Assembly: GCA_947683625.1 (NCBI GenBank)
Contig: CANTUR010000383.1
Coordinates: 2,886,501 to 2,950,500, forward strand
DNA length: 64,000 bases
Reading direction: 5' to 3'
DNA from: Mallotus nudiflorus
Taxonomy: Eukaryota; Streptophyta; Magnoliopsida; Malpighiales; Euphorbiaceae
A model generated the notes under the pieces. It had not been told where the DNA came from. It was given only the letters and a program-made list of their open reading frames with translations, and did not search any database. The position numbers and the translations under genes are program-made. Positions 11,602 to 23,855 of the stretch are shown one piece after another; position 1 is the stretch's first letter, and each line of letters begins with the position of its first letter.

Positions 11602-12335
11602 CTAGAGCATGATTTCAAATAAAACAGTTATAAACCATTATCTTTTGAGTGTCCTGACCAGGACTGTCAATCCCCATTAAGGCCAAATTAATTATAGCTC
11701 AAAAGTCCAAATTTCAGTGTGATTTTGATGGGAATGAAATCATTATTTCCAATAGCTATAATTGAATTGCTTAAGTGTAAATATAACCTATAAAGTTCAT
11801 TTTAAGATTAAGAAACTTGTTTATTCATTATACTTTCTTAAACATTCAATTATGCTTTTATAAACCTTCTTTTTTATTTTATATTTGTATAACTCTTATG
11901 AGAGTTCGGTGAGTGTTTGAATAGAAATTCTTGTTCTTCTATTATTTGGGTTTAAAAAAAGTGAAGTCAAGATCTATTATAAAGGAATTGGTTTTAAGTG
12001 TTTAACCATTAAAACACTTGAAAAATTGCATTTTGTGTGAGCCTTAAAAACACTTATGAATTGGTTTTTGAGTAACCCTTGAAAACTCAAGTTGTAAGGT
12101 TAAAAAGTGAGCCACAAAACTCTTATGTAATCTTAATCTTGTGAATACGAAGATTATGGGAATTGAAAATCCTAAATTAGGGATAAGTTAGGTAAATACA
12201 TAGGATTGTTGAGAATCCAAACTCCTTAAATTCTTTTGTTTGTTGTTCTTCCTACTCGATACTGTTTTAATTCTTATTCATACCTAAAATTCATTTTAAC
12301 TTGTAAAAATTATTCATTAACCTTATTCACCTTCT
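11602..12335 (+). repeat. Sirevirus 5' LTR, right part
   Basis: It matches the 3' LTR from about 24342 onward, with shared segments such as GATTTCAAATAA, AAGAAACTTGTTTATTCATTATACT and AACTCTTATGAGAGTT. A TATA-like ATATAACCTATAAAG lies at about 11780-11800. The match fades at about 12330, just after CCTTATTCACC. The end of the LTR and the primer-binding site appear to be missing, because gag coding sequence follows at once. Confidence 0.8.
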
Positions 12336-12714
12336 TAAAAACATTAAAGATTCTAGTGATGAAGATGGTGACATTGTCGTGCTTACTAAAGACTTTAAGA
12401 AGTTCTTAAGAAGGAAAAATTCCATAAGAATGAGAGACTTCAATAAGAAGTACCAAAAAGAAGTCAAGAAGAAAACTAAAGAGCTTACTTGCTATGAATG
12501 TAAGAAATTGGGTCACATTCGAAGTGAGTGCCCTAAACTCAAATTCAAGAATAATGGAGCAAAGAAGAAAAAAAGTCTTTCAAAGCTACATCGGATGACT
12601 TCTTCGAATCGAAAAAGGAAGAGGAGAAACGTAGCCAACCTTTGATTCATGGCTCTTGAAAATGAAAATAAGTACCATCTACTTCAAACTCTTCTTATGA
12701 TGTTTATTATAATT

Positions 12715-12748
<34 letters not shown>

Positions 12749-13650
12749 GATCTCTTTTATGACCAAACTTTTACTTAAATGTAAAAATTTATTATCTAAG
12801 AAGAAGCATTATAGGCATGAGTTATTTAGATTAACCAAGAAATTTTAAAATTTTAAAAATGAATATTCTAATCTTATTAAATTAAAGGAAAAAATTGCTA
12901 GTGATTTAAAATCTTCTAATTTTTTAAAAGAGCAACTCAAAAAAGCAAGCGATGAAAATTATAATTTTTCTAATGAGGTAATAGAGTTAAAAAATTCCAT
13001 TTCCAAATTCAAAAAGGGAAAGGAGAGCTTGGATAGTCTTCTTGACTCCTAAAAAGTCCATGGAAATACCTATGGAATTGGATATACAAATGGGATGCCT
13101 TTTTCATCATCATCTTATATTAAATTTATTAAAGCTTCATGTAATTCTATTTCTTCTACCTTTAAACCAATTGAGACTTAAGCTTTTAAAATTAAAAGTC
13201 TCATGTGTCAAACAATAAAGGAAAGTCTCATAAGACTTAACTTTACATGACGTAAAAAGGTAAGCCACAAGCCAAAAGACCTCAGCCTCAACATGCTTAT
13301 ATATACACTAGACATAACACACCTAAACATATTACACAAGCCTATCAAAATACACATTGTTATTACTAATGTATGTCACATACCTTACATATAGCATAAA
13401 GAAATTTTAGGAAACACACACAACCACAACATCAAAGGCATGTCTCATTTACTAGGCATTCATATCCACTTAAGAGAAATAGATTTGCAAATGTTGAATG
13501 TTCTTATTGTATGATCAAAGGAGACACTAACAATGTGTGCTTCTATAGAAGACTACACATGAAATTACTTTGTTTAAATTACCTTAAGACTAACTTACCT
13601 ATACCAAGAAAGGTTTGTGTTCAAAAGAATGATTAAATTATATTTTAAGT
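12336..13650 (+). pseudogene. Sirevirus gag C-terminal part
   Basis: Starting at about 12345 the frame reads an acidic stretch, then LTKDFKKFLRR. The zinc knuckle CYECKKLGHIRSEC at 12490-12531 matches CX2CX4HX4C. A GAT/ATG trinucleotide run at about 12716-12749 encodes poly-Asp in one frame. Downstream are Lys- and Asn-rich, coiled-coil-like segments with frameshifts. In the family gag forms the RNA-packaging particle. The N-terminal capsid-like half is absent and no primer-binding site is found before it. Confidence 0.8.
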
Positions 13651-13674
13651 TATGCTTGAAGTCCATAAGAATAA

Positions 13675-13850
13675 AATGAAAGTGGTATCTTGATAGTGGA
13701 TGTTCAAGACATATAACGGGAGACAAAGAGCAATTCAACAAGTTTAATGCTAAGGATGAAGGACATATCACATTTGGGAACAATGCAAAAGGAAAGATAT
13801 TAAGCATTGGAGAACTTGGGAATCCTTAATCCTTATTTATTTACCATGTG
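13675..13850 (+). pseudogene. Sirevirus aspartic protease remnant
   Basis: The + strand encodes WYLDSGCSRHITGD at about 13683-13723, the retroelement protease active-site Asp-Ser-Gly with the usual CSRH extension. ITFGNNAKGKI follows. A stop lies near 13827. The protease normally cleaves the Gag-Pol polyprotein. It sits between gag and integrase as expected. Confidence 0.85.
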
Positions 13851-15020
13851 TTACTTGTTAATAGTCTTAAACATAATTTGCTCATTATAAGTCAATTATG
13901 TGACATAGGAAATAAGGTCACTTTCTATTCCAGAAATTTTTTTATTAGTAGTCTTGATGACGACAAAGTAATTTTTAGTGGTGAAATAATATACAATGTT
14001 TATATTATGGATTTAAATAAGATTGTCAAATGTTTAATGTCTATTTCCCATGACACATGGACATTATATAAAAGGTTAGGACATTCAAACTTTGAGTTTT
14101 CAGATGATCTTTGTAAACATGAACTTGTGATTGGTTTACCCAAACTTGAATTCACTAAGGATAAACCTTATGATGCTTGTCAAAAGGGAAAGCAATCAAA
14201 GTCTTCGTTTAAGTTCAAGAATATAGTGTCAACCTCTAGGCCACTTGATCTTGTACATATGGATTTGTTTGGACTAACTAGAGTTGCTAGTCTTAGTGGT
14301 ATGCACTATACTTTTATCTTGGTTGATGATTAATTTAGATACACTTAGGTGTGTTGTCTTAACCATAAGAATAATGCATTTAAAGCATTTGAAAGTTTTT
14401 TTAAAAAGAATTTAAAAAGAGAAAGGTTTTTGTATTTCATCTATTAGAGTGATCATGAAACTGAATTTGAAAATGAATTTTTCAAAACCTTTTACAATGA
14501 AAATGGTATTTCACATACATATTTTTCTTATAGAACTCCTCAACAAAATGGGGTGGTTGAAATGAAATAAAAATCTAGTGGAAATGGCTAGAATAATGCT
14601 TCATGAGTATAATTTACCTATATACTTTTAGGCAGAAGCCATTAACACTTCTTATTACATTGCAAATAGAGTATTTAAAAGAACAATTTTAAATAAAATC
14701 TTTTACGAGCTTTGGAACAATAGAAAACCCAAAATATCATATCTTAGAGTATTTGGATACAAGTGCTTTCTATTGAACACCAAGAATAATCTTGGAAAAT
14801 TTGACTCTAAAGCCGATAAAGAAATTTTCCTAGGCTATTCTACTTCTAGCAAAGCATATAGAGTCTTTAATAAGAGAACTATAGTAGTTAAAAAGTCAAT
14901 TCATGTTGTATTTGATGAACTAAACTCACTTGATCATAAAAAGGATATTTGTAGTTTTGATGATTTTGTAGATGAGCATGTGGATGTAAACACTTAAGAA
15001 GAAAATACTAGTAAGCCTTT
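13848..15020 (+). pseudogene. Sirevirus GAG-pre-integrase and integrase
   Basis: The 161-residue open stretch 13848-14333 carries the pre-integrase zinc-binding region, with the RLGH block and a DACQKGKQSKSSF block whose first Cys is now Tyr. It then carries HMDLFGLTRVASL and FILVDD with the first catalytic Asp. Stops at 14332 and 14346 interrupt it. The second Asp (SDHETEF) is near 14450 and the Glu block (PQQNGVVE) near 14540-14565. The C-terminal FLGYSTSSKAYRVFNKRT block is at 14815-14880. The frame is cut at 15020 by a solo LTR and resumes after 17087. Confidence 0.88.
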
Positions 15021-17082
15021 TATAGATGATGGGGTTTAGTGCGAGCCCAAGATCTTAGCAACCATGACACAATTTGAGCTCAGGGCTCTAGAGAACACAT
15101 TAACCACTATCACAAAGACATAGCATGGAGATGAGGAGTCATCACCCAGGATAATAACTGGGGCAAATCAAAAAATGGTGGTACTCGATTCCCTAAAAGA
15201 AAGCTAGCACTATAACCAGGAGATTCTGGGTATGGAATACTAACTTCTTTCAGTCTCATGTTCTTTTAGAATTACTTTATGAATTACTATTTTATCCTCT
15301 ATTTACATGCGATTTCATATAAACCCTTAAAAACTATCAACTCCAGGCAAACTAGTCATGAAAGATACAAGTAAACAATGCGTTTATTAAAATCACAATC
15401 CCTAGGTTAGTCTAATCTACATTGATTTTAATTAAATGAGCTAAATCTACATATTTTAATTTACAAGTGAGTCTAAAAACTAATGGGCCTAATTCCTTTT
15501 AATTAAATGATCATAAGTCTATTTATTTTAATTCTAAAAATGGGCCTAAATCTACAAATTATGAGGTATTTAAATTAATGGGCTAAGTCTAAATTAATTA
15601 AATTAAGTGGGCCAATGTCTAATTTAACTAAATAGGCCTAAGTTATCTCTACCCTAAATCTAATTAATTATGGGCCTAAAATGTGTTTAAATTAATTAAA
15701 CCTAAATTTAAATGGGTTAAAGCCTAATGTGGGCCTAGGGCCCAAAACACATAAACATAAACAAACAAGCCCAAAAAACAATAAAAAAATATCAAAATAA
15801 ATAAAGTAAAAGATCAAACAATTAATTTAACTTTTTCTAAAAACCTTAATTTAATTAAAGTGACCATAAACACACAAATAAATAATTAACAAATAACCCT
15901 AATTCTAATCACTTAAATCTAATTTAATTCTAATTAAACAACCTAATGATTTATATAACCATTAATTTTAATTAATTACCCAATTAAAATTCTATTTTTA
16001 CTAACCGATTAATTAAAACAAAACATCTAATTGTGCACACACAAAATTTCATTATTCCCACTATTAGGGTTATTACAATCAACTATTAAGAATAATAAAA
16101 AAAGAAGAAGAATTAATACAATCCCAAAAAATAAATAAAAATAAGATAATTAAATAAAAAAAACCTAGAAACTACATCTAGCTATAAGGTTCCATCCATT
16201 GCATTCCATGGACCTCTATGGATTTGGTTCTCCAAGTATGATCATCATGTAATCTCCTCTATTATCACCATCGCAAAAGGATAAAACAATTTTTAGTAAA
16301 TTAAATTATAATAAAAATTAAATAAAATTGAAATTAAATAAAATCAAAATAACAAAAAAAATAAGAATAAAAGAAAGTTGAGAGAAGATAATGCATTATG
16401 AATGTTGAATGAATTGCTCCTCAGATTAGTAAGATCATTGCTGTTTTTTTTAGTAGGCCTTCAAAACTTGTTATTCTTCTTCTAAAAAATCTCTAAACAA
16501 ATAAATCATAATGATTTTTTTTGTATTACCTAAGAAAAGTCTAGAGATATGTAGGAAGAAGAGCCAAAATTGGAGAAAAGAATGCTCGGGATTGAGAATT
16601 GAGTCCTCCCCCCTTCTAGGAGCTTAACCTCTCTTTTTATAGGAAAAAAACCAAAAAAAACCCTAGGTCTTACACACTAAGAGTTCTAATTTTAAAAGGA
16701 CTTCATTTCTTGAATGATTAGATAAATCCTAAAAATAAATTTAAGAAAATTTTTTAACCAATCAAAACTTAGAAAAAATATTTTTATTTTCTGTAAAAAT
16801 ACAAAAAAGACAAAAAACTTGTAATTCCGACCGGAATTGCGTAATTCTAATTTTTTAACTTTTAATTACAAAAAGACCCCTTAAAGAAATTAAAATTTTC
16901 AATTAGGTCTTAAAAAGTATTATAATTAAGTCCTTATTAAAACCAATGAAACTCTTTTTGAAAAATGTATTCAAACTTTTGAGGTTTCAAACTTCAAGTG
17001 TTGAAGACCTACTTATAAAATTTTCATCATTGGAGTCCTTTGTCGTATTCATATTTTATTTTCCCAAAATTAGGTGTTTACA
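15021..17082 (+). mobile_element. solo LTR A nested in the Sirevirus pol
   Basis: It starts TATAGATGATGGGGTTTAG (the initial TG is now TA) and ends GGTGTTTACA. Near-identical 5-bp flanks CCTTT/CATTT lie at 15016-15020 and 17083-17087. It aligns from end to end with the element at 20404-22565, sharing GCAACCATGACA, GAGCTCAG and CACTATCACAAAGACAT near the start and GTTTCAAACTTCAAGTGTTGAA near the end. No internal coding region is present, so it is a solo LTR. Confidence 0.8.
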
Positions 17083-18010
17083 CATTTGGAACTTGAAGGT
17101 CCAAGCAAGGAGAATAATAAGGAGATGTCTCAACCTACATTAAAGGATGAACTTCCAAACTATTGGCAATTCAAGAAGGCTCATCCTCAAGACCTCATCA
17201 TAGGTGACACTACAAAAGGGGTAACTACTAGATCATAAATTAAATCAATTTTTAATTTAGGTTTCATTTCTTAAATTGAACAAAAAAAAATGTTAAGGAT
17301 GCTTTATGTGATGAATTTTAGGTCCTTACTATGCAAAAAGAATTAAATCAATTTGTGAGAAATAAGGTTTGGACCTTGGTTCCTAGACCTAAACATCATC
17401 CTATTATAGGCACCAAATGGGTGTTTAGAAATAAGATGAATGAACAAGATATCAAAACTAGGAACACAGCTAGAATAGTAGGAAAATATTTATTATGATG
17501 AAACTTTTTCCCCCGTTGCAAGGTTAGAATCTATTAAAATGCTACTTGCATTTGCATCTTTCATGAATTTTAAAATTTTTCAAATGGATGTTAAAAGTGC
17601 ATTTTTGAATGGTTACATTAAAGAGGAGGTGTATGTTGAACAACCTCCAGGTTTTGAAAGTTTTGATTTTCCTAATCATGTGTTTAAACTCTCAAAAGCA
17701 TTGTATGGATTGAAACAAGCTCCAAGAGCTTGGTATGAAAGATTGAGCAACTTTTTATTAGAGAAAGGCTTCTTTAAAGGAAAAGTTGACACAACTCTTT
17801 TCATAAAGAAATCCAAGCATGATTTGCTTATTGTACAAATATATATTTATGATATTATTTTTGGTGCTACTAACCATTACTTGTGTGTGGAATTTTCTAA
17901 GTTAACACAAGGATAATTTTAGATGAGCATGATAGGTGAATTGAAGTTCTTCTTTGGTTTGCAAATCAAATAGTGCAAAAATTGGACTTTCATTAATTAA
18001 ACCAAATATG
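17083..18010 (+). pseudogene. Sirevirus reverse transcriptase remnant
   Basis: After solo LTR A the polyprotein resumes. NKVWTLVPRP lies near 17360-17390 and TKWVFRNKM near 17413-17440. The 125-residue open stretch 17539-17916 has FQMDVKSAFLNGYIKEEVYV, FKLSKALYGLKQAPRAWYE and the active-site block YIYDIIFG, where YVDD has become YIYD. Loss of one Asp and several stops make it inactive. The domain synthesises element cDNA in functional relatives. Confidence 0.92.
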
Positions 18011-18119
18011 CTAGGGACATTCTCAAGAAGTTTATCATGGATGGAGCTAAGTCAAGCAAGACTCCTATGAGTACCACCACCAAACTTAATAAAGATAAGA
18101 ATGGTAAACTAGTTTATGA

Positions 18120-18790
18120 ATTTAGAGGTATGATTGCATCCCCTCTTTATTGAACCACTAGTAGACCAGATGTTATATTTGCTACATGATTGTGTGCTAG
18201 GTTTCAATCCAATCCTAGGGAGTCTCATTTGAATGATACCAAAAGAATTTTCAACTATCTTAGTGGAAGTTTGCATTTAGGACTTTGGTATCCTAAGAGT
18301 GTATCCTTTGACTTGATTAGTTATTTGAATGCAAATTTTGCTAGTAGTTTACTAAATAGAAAGAGCACTTTCGAAACTTGTCAATTTTTAGGACAACATT
18401 TAGTTTCTTGGTTAAGTAAGAAATAAGTTTTTGTTACCTTGTCCACTACTAAAGCCAAATATATGACGATAAGTTTTTATTCTTCATAAGTTTTATGGCA
18501 AAAACAATAATTAATGGACTATGGCATTAAAATTGATCACATTTCAATCAAATGTGATAATACAAGTGTTATAAACCTTAGCAAAAACCCCATTCAACAT
18601 TCAAGAACCAACCATATTGACATTAGACATTATTTCTTGCATGATCATGTTCAAAATAATGATATCTCACATGAATTTATTAATACAAATAATTAACTTA
18701 TGGATACCTTCATCAAGCCTTTTAATGAGGAGAGAATGAATTTCATTAAGCATGAACTTGGCATAATTGTTGGTTATAGTTTATCTTGAT
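18120..18790 (+). pseudogene. Sirevirus RNase H remnant
   Basis: Open stretches at 18190-18426 and 18514-18696 encode FQSNPRESHLNDTKRIFNYL, a SYLNANFASSLLNRKST block, GQHLVSWLSKK, and then the IKCDNTSVINLSKNPIQHSR and NHIDIRHYFLHDHV blocks typical of copia RNase H. A stop after LSKK and others within break the frame. It sits downstream of RT as in all copia elements. Confidence 0.9.
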
Positions 18791-18799
18791 TGTATGTTC

Positions 18800-19620
18800 A
18801 ATTGCTTAATTGATGATTGGATTGTTTTAATTTCTCAAATTCATGTGAAATCATGTTGTGCTTATTGATTGCTTTGATTGTTAAATGTTTTGATTTTGAT
18901 ATTAACATATTTTTAAATTTTTTTATTTAATAATTTCAATAAATAAAATTTTCAAAGTAAGCATAGCCTATTTTTTTGTCATGCATTTATATATGTTTAT
19001 TTTTTTTTTGTGTATTATGATATGTTCATTCAATTTTTTTATTTCAAAATCCTTTATATTTTGCAAATTAATAATTGAGTTAAATTCAATTAATTAATTG
19101 TTTTAATTTAGTAAAATAATTCCCTCTTTAAATGAGTATAACTTTGATAATCATTTAATATTCCTTCATTCCTCAATTAATTCAAAATATATGTGCATTA
19201 ATTCATAAGGACATTGCAACATATTTTGGAATTAATTGTAAGGATTTGAAAATTTCAGGTGCTATCATGAATCATGATAGTCCCGACCGGGACCATGATA
19301 GTCCCGATCGAGACATGTATCTATCTTCTTTAAAATTCAAACAAAATTGATCTCGATCGGGATCTCCCTGGGGACATGATGTCCCAACTGGGACAACACT
19401 CCTGACAACACAAGGAGTTTAATTTTTGTGCATTAAATGACACTTCAATTCCTATCAGGAATAGTTTTTAGGTTCTTTTTTACTCAAATTTAAATTTTTG
19501 ACCCTCTCTCTTCCTATTTTAAGTCTATAAAAACTCTCCTATTTTATTCTTAGTTATTCACTATATCCTCTTCAAGTTCTTTACATTATTCTTCTTCTTC
19601 TCTTAGTCTTCCTTAGCAAA
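18800..19620 (+). other. AT-rich spacer with palindromic cluster and TATA box
   Basis: There is no coding frame. An AT-rich stretch is followed at about 19270-19400 by repeated TCCCGACCGGGAC / CCCGATCGAGAC / CTCGATCGGGAT units. At about 19521-19535 a TATA-like CTATAAAAACTC lies roughly 110 bases upstream of the next open frame. This could be a promoter for the third frame of the element, but that is inference. Confidence 0.45.
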
Positions 19621-19626
19621 CTTTCT

Positions 19627-20403
19627 TTGTTTATTATGGCTCCTAAAAAGCCTATCAATATTTCTCCTTCTTCCTTTCAAGAACCCACTTTTAAAAATGA
19701 AAAACCTAAGAGAACACACTCTTCTTTCTCTTATTCATCTCAAAAGATTAAGAAAAGGATGACCCAATTTCAAAAGAGATCCTACATCCCTTTAAGATTC
19801 ATGCATAAATTTACCCTCAAAGCTCTTAGATGTTATAATGAAGTTAAAGAGCTCTCTTACTTCATATAGGTTTGTTTGATTATGCTTTCAACCCTCTACC
19901 TTCCTACCACTCTTTTATAGTGGAATTTCTTTCATCTTATATTCTTCATTTTGTTAAGTATGATGAATACGATCCCTACTTCTCTATGTCATTCATGTTG
20001 GGTGGAAAAGATAGATTCATGACTTGTCAAGAATTTGACATACTCCTTAGCTTTACTTAAGAAGGCCATGTTCAAATTAAGGCTAATTTAAGTGCCTTAA
20101 CTTTTTGGAGTGAAATTCATGCTCCTCTAGCTTCTAGATTCTTTGTCAACCACACCAAAGCCTCACATCTCAAAATAAAGGCCTTGTGGTATGTGCATCA
20201 TTTTCTCACCTATTCCATAAATGATAGAGATCTTTTAAATGAAACTCTTTCTCTAGATGATCTTTCATCCTCTATTATATGATGCACCATGAACCTATAG
20301 CCTTAGGAATATTTGTGCAATGAAGATTATGGCTAATTAGTGATAGTTCAACCAATGCAATTTGTATTAGTAAAATTATCACAAAGATAGCTCAATCTTA
20401 TGG
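19627..20403 (+). pseudogene. Sirevirus downstream frame (env-position ORF), 5' part
   Basis: An open stretch begins MFIMAPKKP at 19627. It is Ser/Lys-rich at the N-terminus (about residues 1-50) and runs to a stop at 19867. It resumes (19872-20060) with hydrophobic segments SYILHFVKYDEYDPYFSMSF and GKDRFMTCQEFDILL, then TFWSEIHAPLASRFFVN near 20100. A further frame lies between pol and the 3' LTR in Sireviruses, sometimes called env-like. The product here is not recognisable beyond that. It is interrupted at 20404 by solo LTR B and has several stops. Confidence 0.55.
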
Positions 20404-22565
20404 TGTAGATGGCGGGGCTTAGCGCGTGTTCAAGATTTTAGCAACCATGACAATATTTGAGCTCAGCGCTCTAAAGAACACACTAACCACTATCACAAAG
20501 ACATGGCATGGAGATAAAGAGTCACCACCCAAGGTAATAATTGGAAAAAATCAAAAGTGGTGGTACTCGATTCTCTAAAAGAAAGCTAGCACCATAACCA
20601 GAAGATCCTAGATATGGAATACTAACTTCTTTCAGTTCATGTTCATTTAGAATTATTTTATGGATTACTATCTTATCCTCTATTTACATTCAATTTCATA
20701 TAAACTCTTATTTAAACAATTAACCCCACATAAACTAGTCATGAAAAAACATGTAAACAATGCATTCATTCAAGTTTATAATCCCTAAATTAGTCTAATC
20801 TATATTGATTTTAATTAAATAAGCTAAATCTACATATTTTAATTTACAAGTGATCCTGAAGACTAATGTGCCTAATTTCTATTCAATTTTAATTAATGAT
20901 CCTAAGTCTACTTATTTTAATTTTAAAAATGGGTCTAAATCTACAAATTATGAAGTATTTAAGTTAGTGGGCCTAGTTCTGCATGTTTTAATTCTAAGGT
21001 GATCTTAAATCTACAAGTTATGAAAAATGCTTTAAGTTATTGGGCTAAATCTAAATTGATTAAATTAAACTAAAGTTGGACCTATATCTAATTAACTAAA
21101 TGGGCCTAAGTTATCTCTAACCTAATTTCTAATTAATCATAGGCCTAAAATGCATTTTAATTAGTTAAACCTAGTCCTAATTAAATTAGTAAACCTATTA
21201 AAAAAAAGGTAAATCTAATTGTTAAATTAAAAAAAAAACAACCTAAGATCGTGAGCTTAAGGAAAACACAACAAAACATAATATAAAAATCGTAAAAATT
21301 AACAAATCACATATGAAAATAAAAAAATTAAACAAACAATTAATCAAGATGCATAAATCAAAAGAATAAAAAAACATGAAAATAATAAACTAAACTATAT
21401 AATAAATAAACTACATTAATCATGTATTCAATAATATCCAATTCTAATTAAATTATATGCAACTTAAATTTACTACAATCACCATTAATTTTAATTAAAG
21501 CTTTACGAGATAAACCTAATTTACTAAACAATTAATAAAATAAAAAACACACAACCGCACACACATGATTTCACTATTCCCACTATTGGAGTTATTACAA
21601 TGATCAATTGAAAATAAAAATAAAAATTAATACAACCCACTAAATAAATAAAAATACAAAATAAAACAACCAATAAAATAATAAATAAATAAATAAAACC
21701 TAGAAATTATATTCAACTACAAAATTCAATCCATGGCATTCTATAGATCTTCATGGATTTTGTTTTCTACAGTGAATTCATCATGTAACTCCCTCCATAA
21801 TCATAAACACAAACACAAAAATAAACAATGACTAGTAATTAAACAAAATTAAAATTAAATTAAAGTAAATGAAACTAAAATAATCAAATAAAATAAATAG
21901 AAGAGGGTAGAAGAAGAGATGATTGGATAAATCCAGTATTGGTTTTCTCCTCACAGTAATATAAATCACCATTATTTTTTTAGAATAGATCTTCAATGCT
22001 TGATTTTTCTTTCCCAAAAGTCTACTGCTTCTTCTTAAAAGAACAATACCTCCAAGAGAAGAGCTCGTCCCCTCTCCAGGAGAGTTGAGCTAGGTTTATA
22101 TAGAAAACCCTAGCTAAACTCATGTATCCTATTATGACTTCTCCCCTTCACAATGATAAAGTTTTAGTTTTATAAGGACTTTTAATTTCCTAAAAAATTT
22201 AAATAAATCCTAGAAAAAGGATTTATCATATTATTTGACCAATTAGAATTCAGAAAACAAATTTTTATTTACTAAAAAATAAAAAATTACAGACAGAACA
22301 CAATCGGGACAATATAATCTTGATCAAAATTATGCAATTCTAATCAAAATTACATAATTTTAATATTTTAATTACAAAAAGACCCCTGAAAGGATTTAAA
22401 CTTTTCAATTAGGTCTTTTAAGAAAACATTACAATTAAGTCCTTAAAAAAACTAATTAAGTTCTTTTGAAAATGCATTTAGGCTTTTGAGGTTTCAAACT
22501 TCAAGTGTTGAAAGATCTATTTATATCGTATCCACACTCAACTATCCCAAAATTGGGTGATTACA
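20404..22565 (+). mobile_element. solo LTR B nested in the Sirevirus downstream frame
   Basis: It starts TGTAGATGGCGGGGCTTAG and ends GGTGATTACA, with perfect 5-bp flanks TATGG at 20399-20403 and 22566-22570. It aligns along its length with solo LTR A (15021-17082) and more distantly with the element at 33596. It has no coding capacity. The minus-strand open stretch at 21832-22017 is AT-driven chance. Confidence 0.85.
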
Positions 22566-23060
22566 TATGGCATTAATCTTGACCATTTGTCCTCTACTAA
22601 TCCCATACTCCTTGATGAAACCTTCATTAGAAATTCCAACTAATTTACCTTTATTAATAATGTTTGGGTTTAGAAGCATGATGTTGGTGAAAGTGAATAT
22701 ATAGATGCCTTATTCAAGTAAATTAAAGATTTTGAAGATCAAGGAGATGAAGAATTTGAAACTCAACCTTAAGATGCCCCTATAAAAAAAAAGAACAAAA
22801 CATGAAGGCACTTCCTCTTAAGGTCCTTAAACATATGGTGATGAGCCTCAATGGGTTGCGTAATTATTTGATCAGATGAGCTTAATGGAATCTAACTTTG
22901 ATGTATACTTTGATTAAGTGGATTCAAACATAGCTCATCTTCATCATAATGTCCATTATCTTTATGAGCAATAAGGCTATTCTTCCTCATATGCACCTTT
23001 CAGTCATCCTCATCCTCCTCCTCAACAAGACTACTTTATTTATGTATTTTTGTTATTTTT
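22566..23060 (+). pseudogene. Sirevirus downstream frame, 3' part
   Basis: It continues the frame cut by solo LTR B. INLDHLSSTNPILLDETFI is followed by stop-broken Asp/Glu-rich sequence and a Ser/His-rich tail near 22950-23030. The tail end is not defined. No known domain is recognised. It is assigned to the same frame only by position and because excising solo LTR B joins it to the 5' part. Confidence 0.45.
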
Positions 23061-23369
23061 CATTAGTTTCTATTTAGTTTATTTTCAATATATAGCAATT
23101 TTAATTTTTAAAATTTTATTTTTATTTTGATATCTCTTTGCATTTTGACAAAGAGGGAGAAATATTTGAGTTCATCTATGCTTTGCTTTATATTTGTTAC
23201 ATGCATTGTACATGTGAGTAGTTTTTATGTTGTTTAATGATCATGTCATTATGTTTCATATTTGTGATATATTTCATTGTTTTAGTTCTTAGTCTTTTAT
23301 AGTGCTATATGTACTATATTTATGATGTGTTTAAGTAGACCTTATTTTAAATTTATATTTCTTATCATG
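23061..23369 (+). other. Sirevirus 3' untranslated stretch
   Basis: AT-rich sequence with no frame, between the decayed downstream frame and the polypurine array. Nothing else is recognised. Confidence 0.4.
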
Positions 23370-23855
23370 CCCAAAGGGGAAGAAATAAATAAATATATTA
23401 AATATTTTTAATTGGTATCATTTTTTTAAAGGGGGAGGAATCAAAATTTATTTCAAAAAGGAAGAATTAAAATTTTCAACAAAGGGGGAGATTTAATTAT
23501 CTACTTAAAGGGGAGATATTTTTAAAAAAAATTGTCAAATTGATATTTTATGATAAAAAGGAGGAGATTCTTTTATTTATAAATTATCATTATTTTGAAA
23601 TTGGTATAATTCTTTTTCAATTGATATCATTTAATTATTTAATTTCATTTATTGAAATCATTCAATTGATATTCTTCATTATTTGAATTCCTTACTCCTT
23701 AAATTTATTATCTTTATAATATGCATAAATTAAGGGGGGGTAAAAGTTATATAAAAATTTATATACTTAAGTGGAATTCAAATCATCACACACTTGCACT
23801 TTAAATTATTTTCTCAAACTCAAAATAAGTTTTTCAAAATAAAAAAGGAAGAGAT
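23370..23855 (+). other. array of polypurine-tract-like motifs before the 3' LTR
   Basis: AAAGGGGAAG, AAAGGGGGAGG, AAAAAGGAAG, AAAGGGGGAGAT, AAAGGGGAGAT and AAAAGGAGGAGAT recur between about 23379 and 23570. AAGGGGGG lies near 23732, and the tract AAAAAAGGAAGAGAT directly abuts the 3' LTR at 23856. Multiple polypurine tracts are a described Sirevirus feature. The last one is placed to prime plus-strand synthesis. Confidence 0.7.

Noticed and set aside
12716..12749. GAT/ATG repeat as an independent microsatellite locus
   Set aside because: It lies in frame in the gag region, where an acidic run is normal for this lineage.
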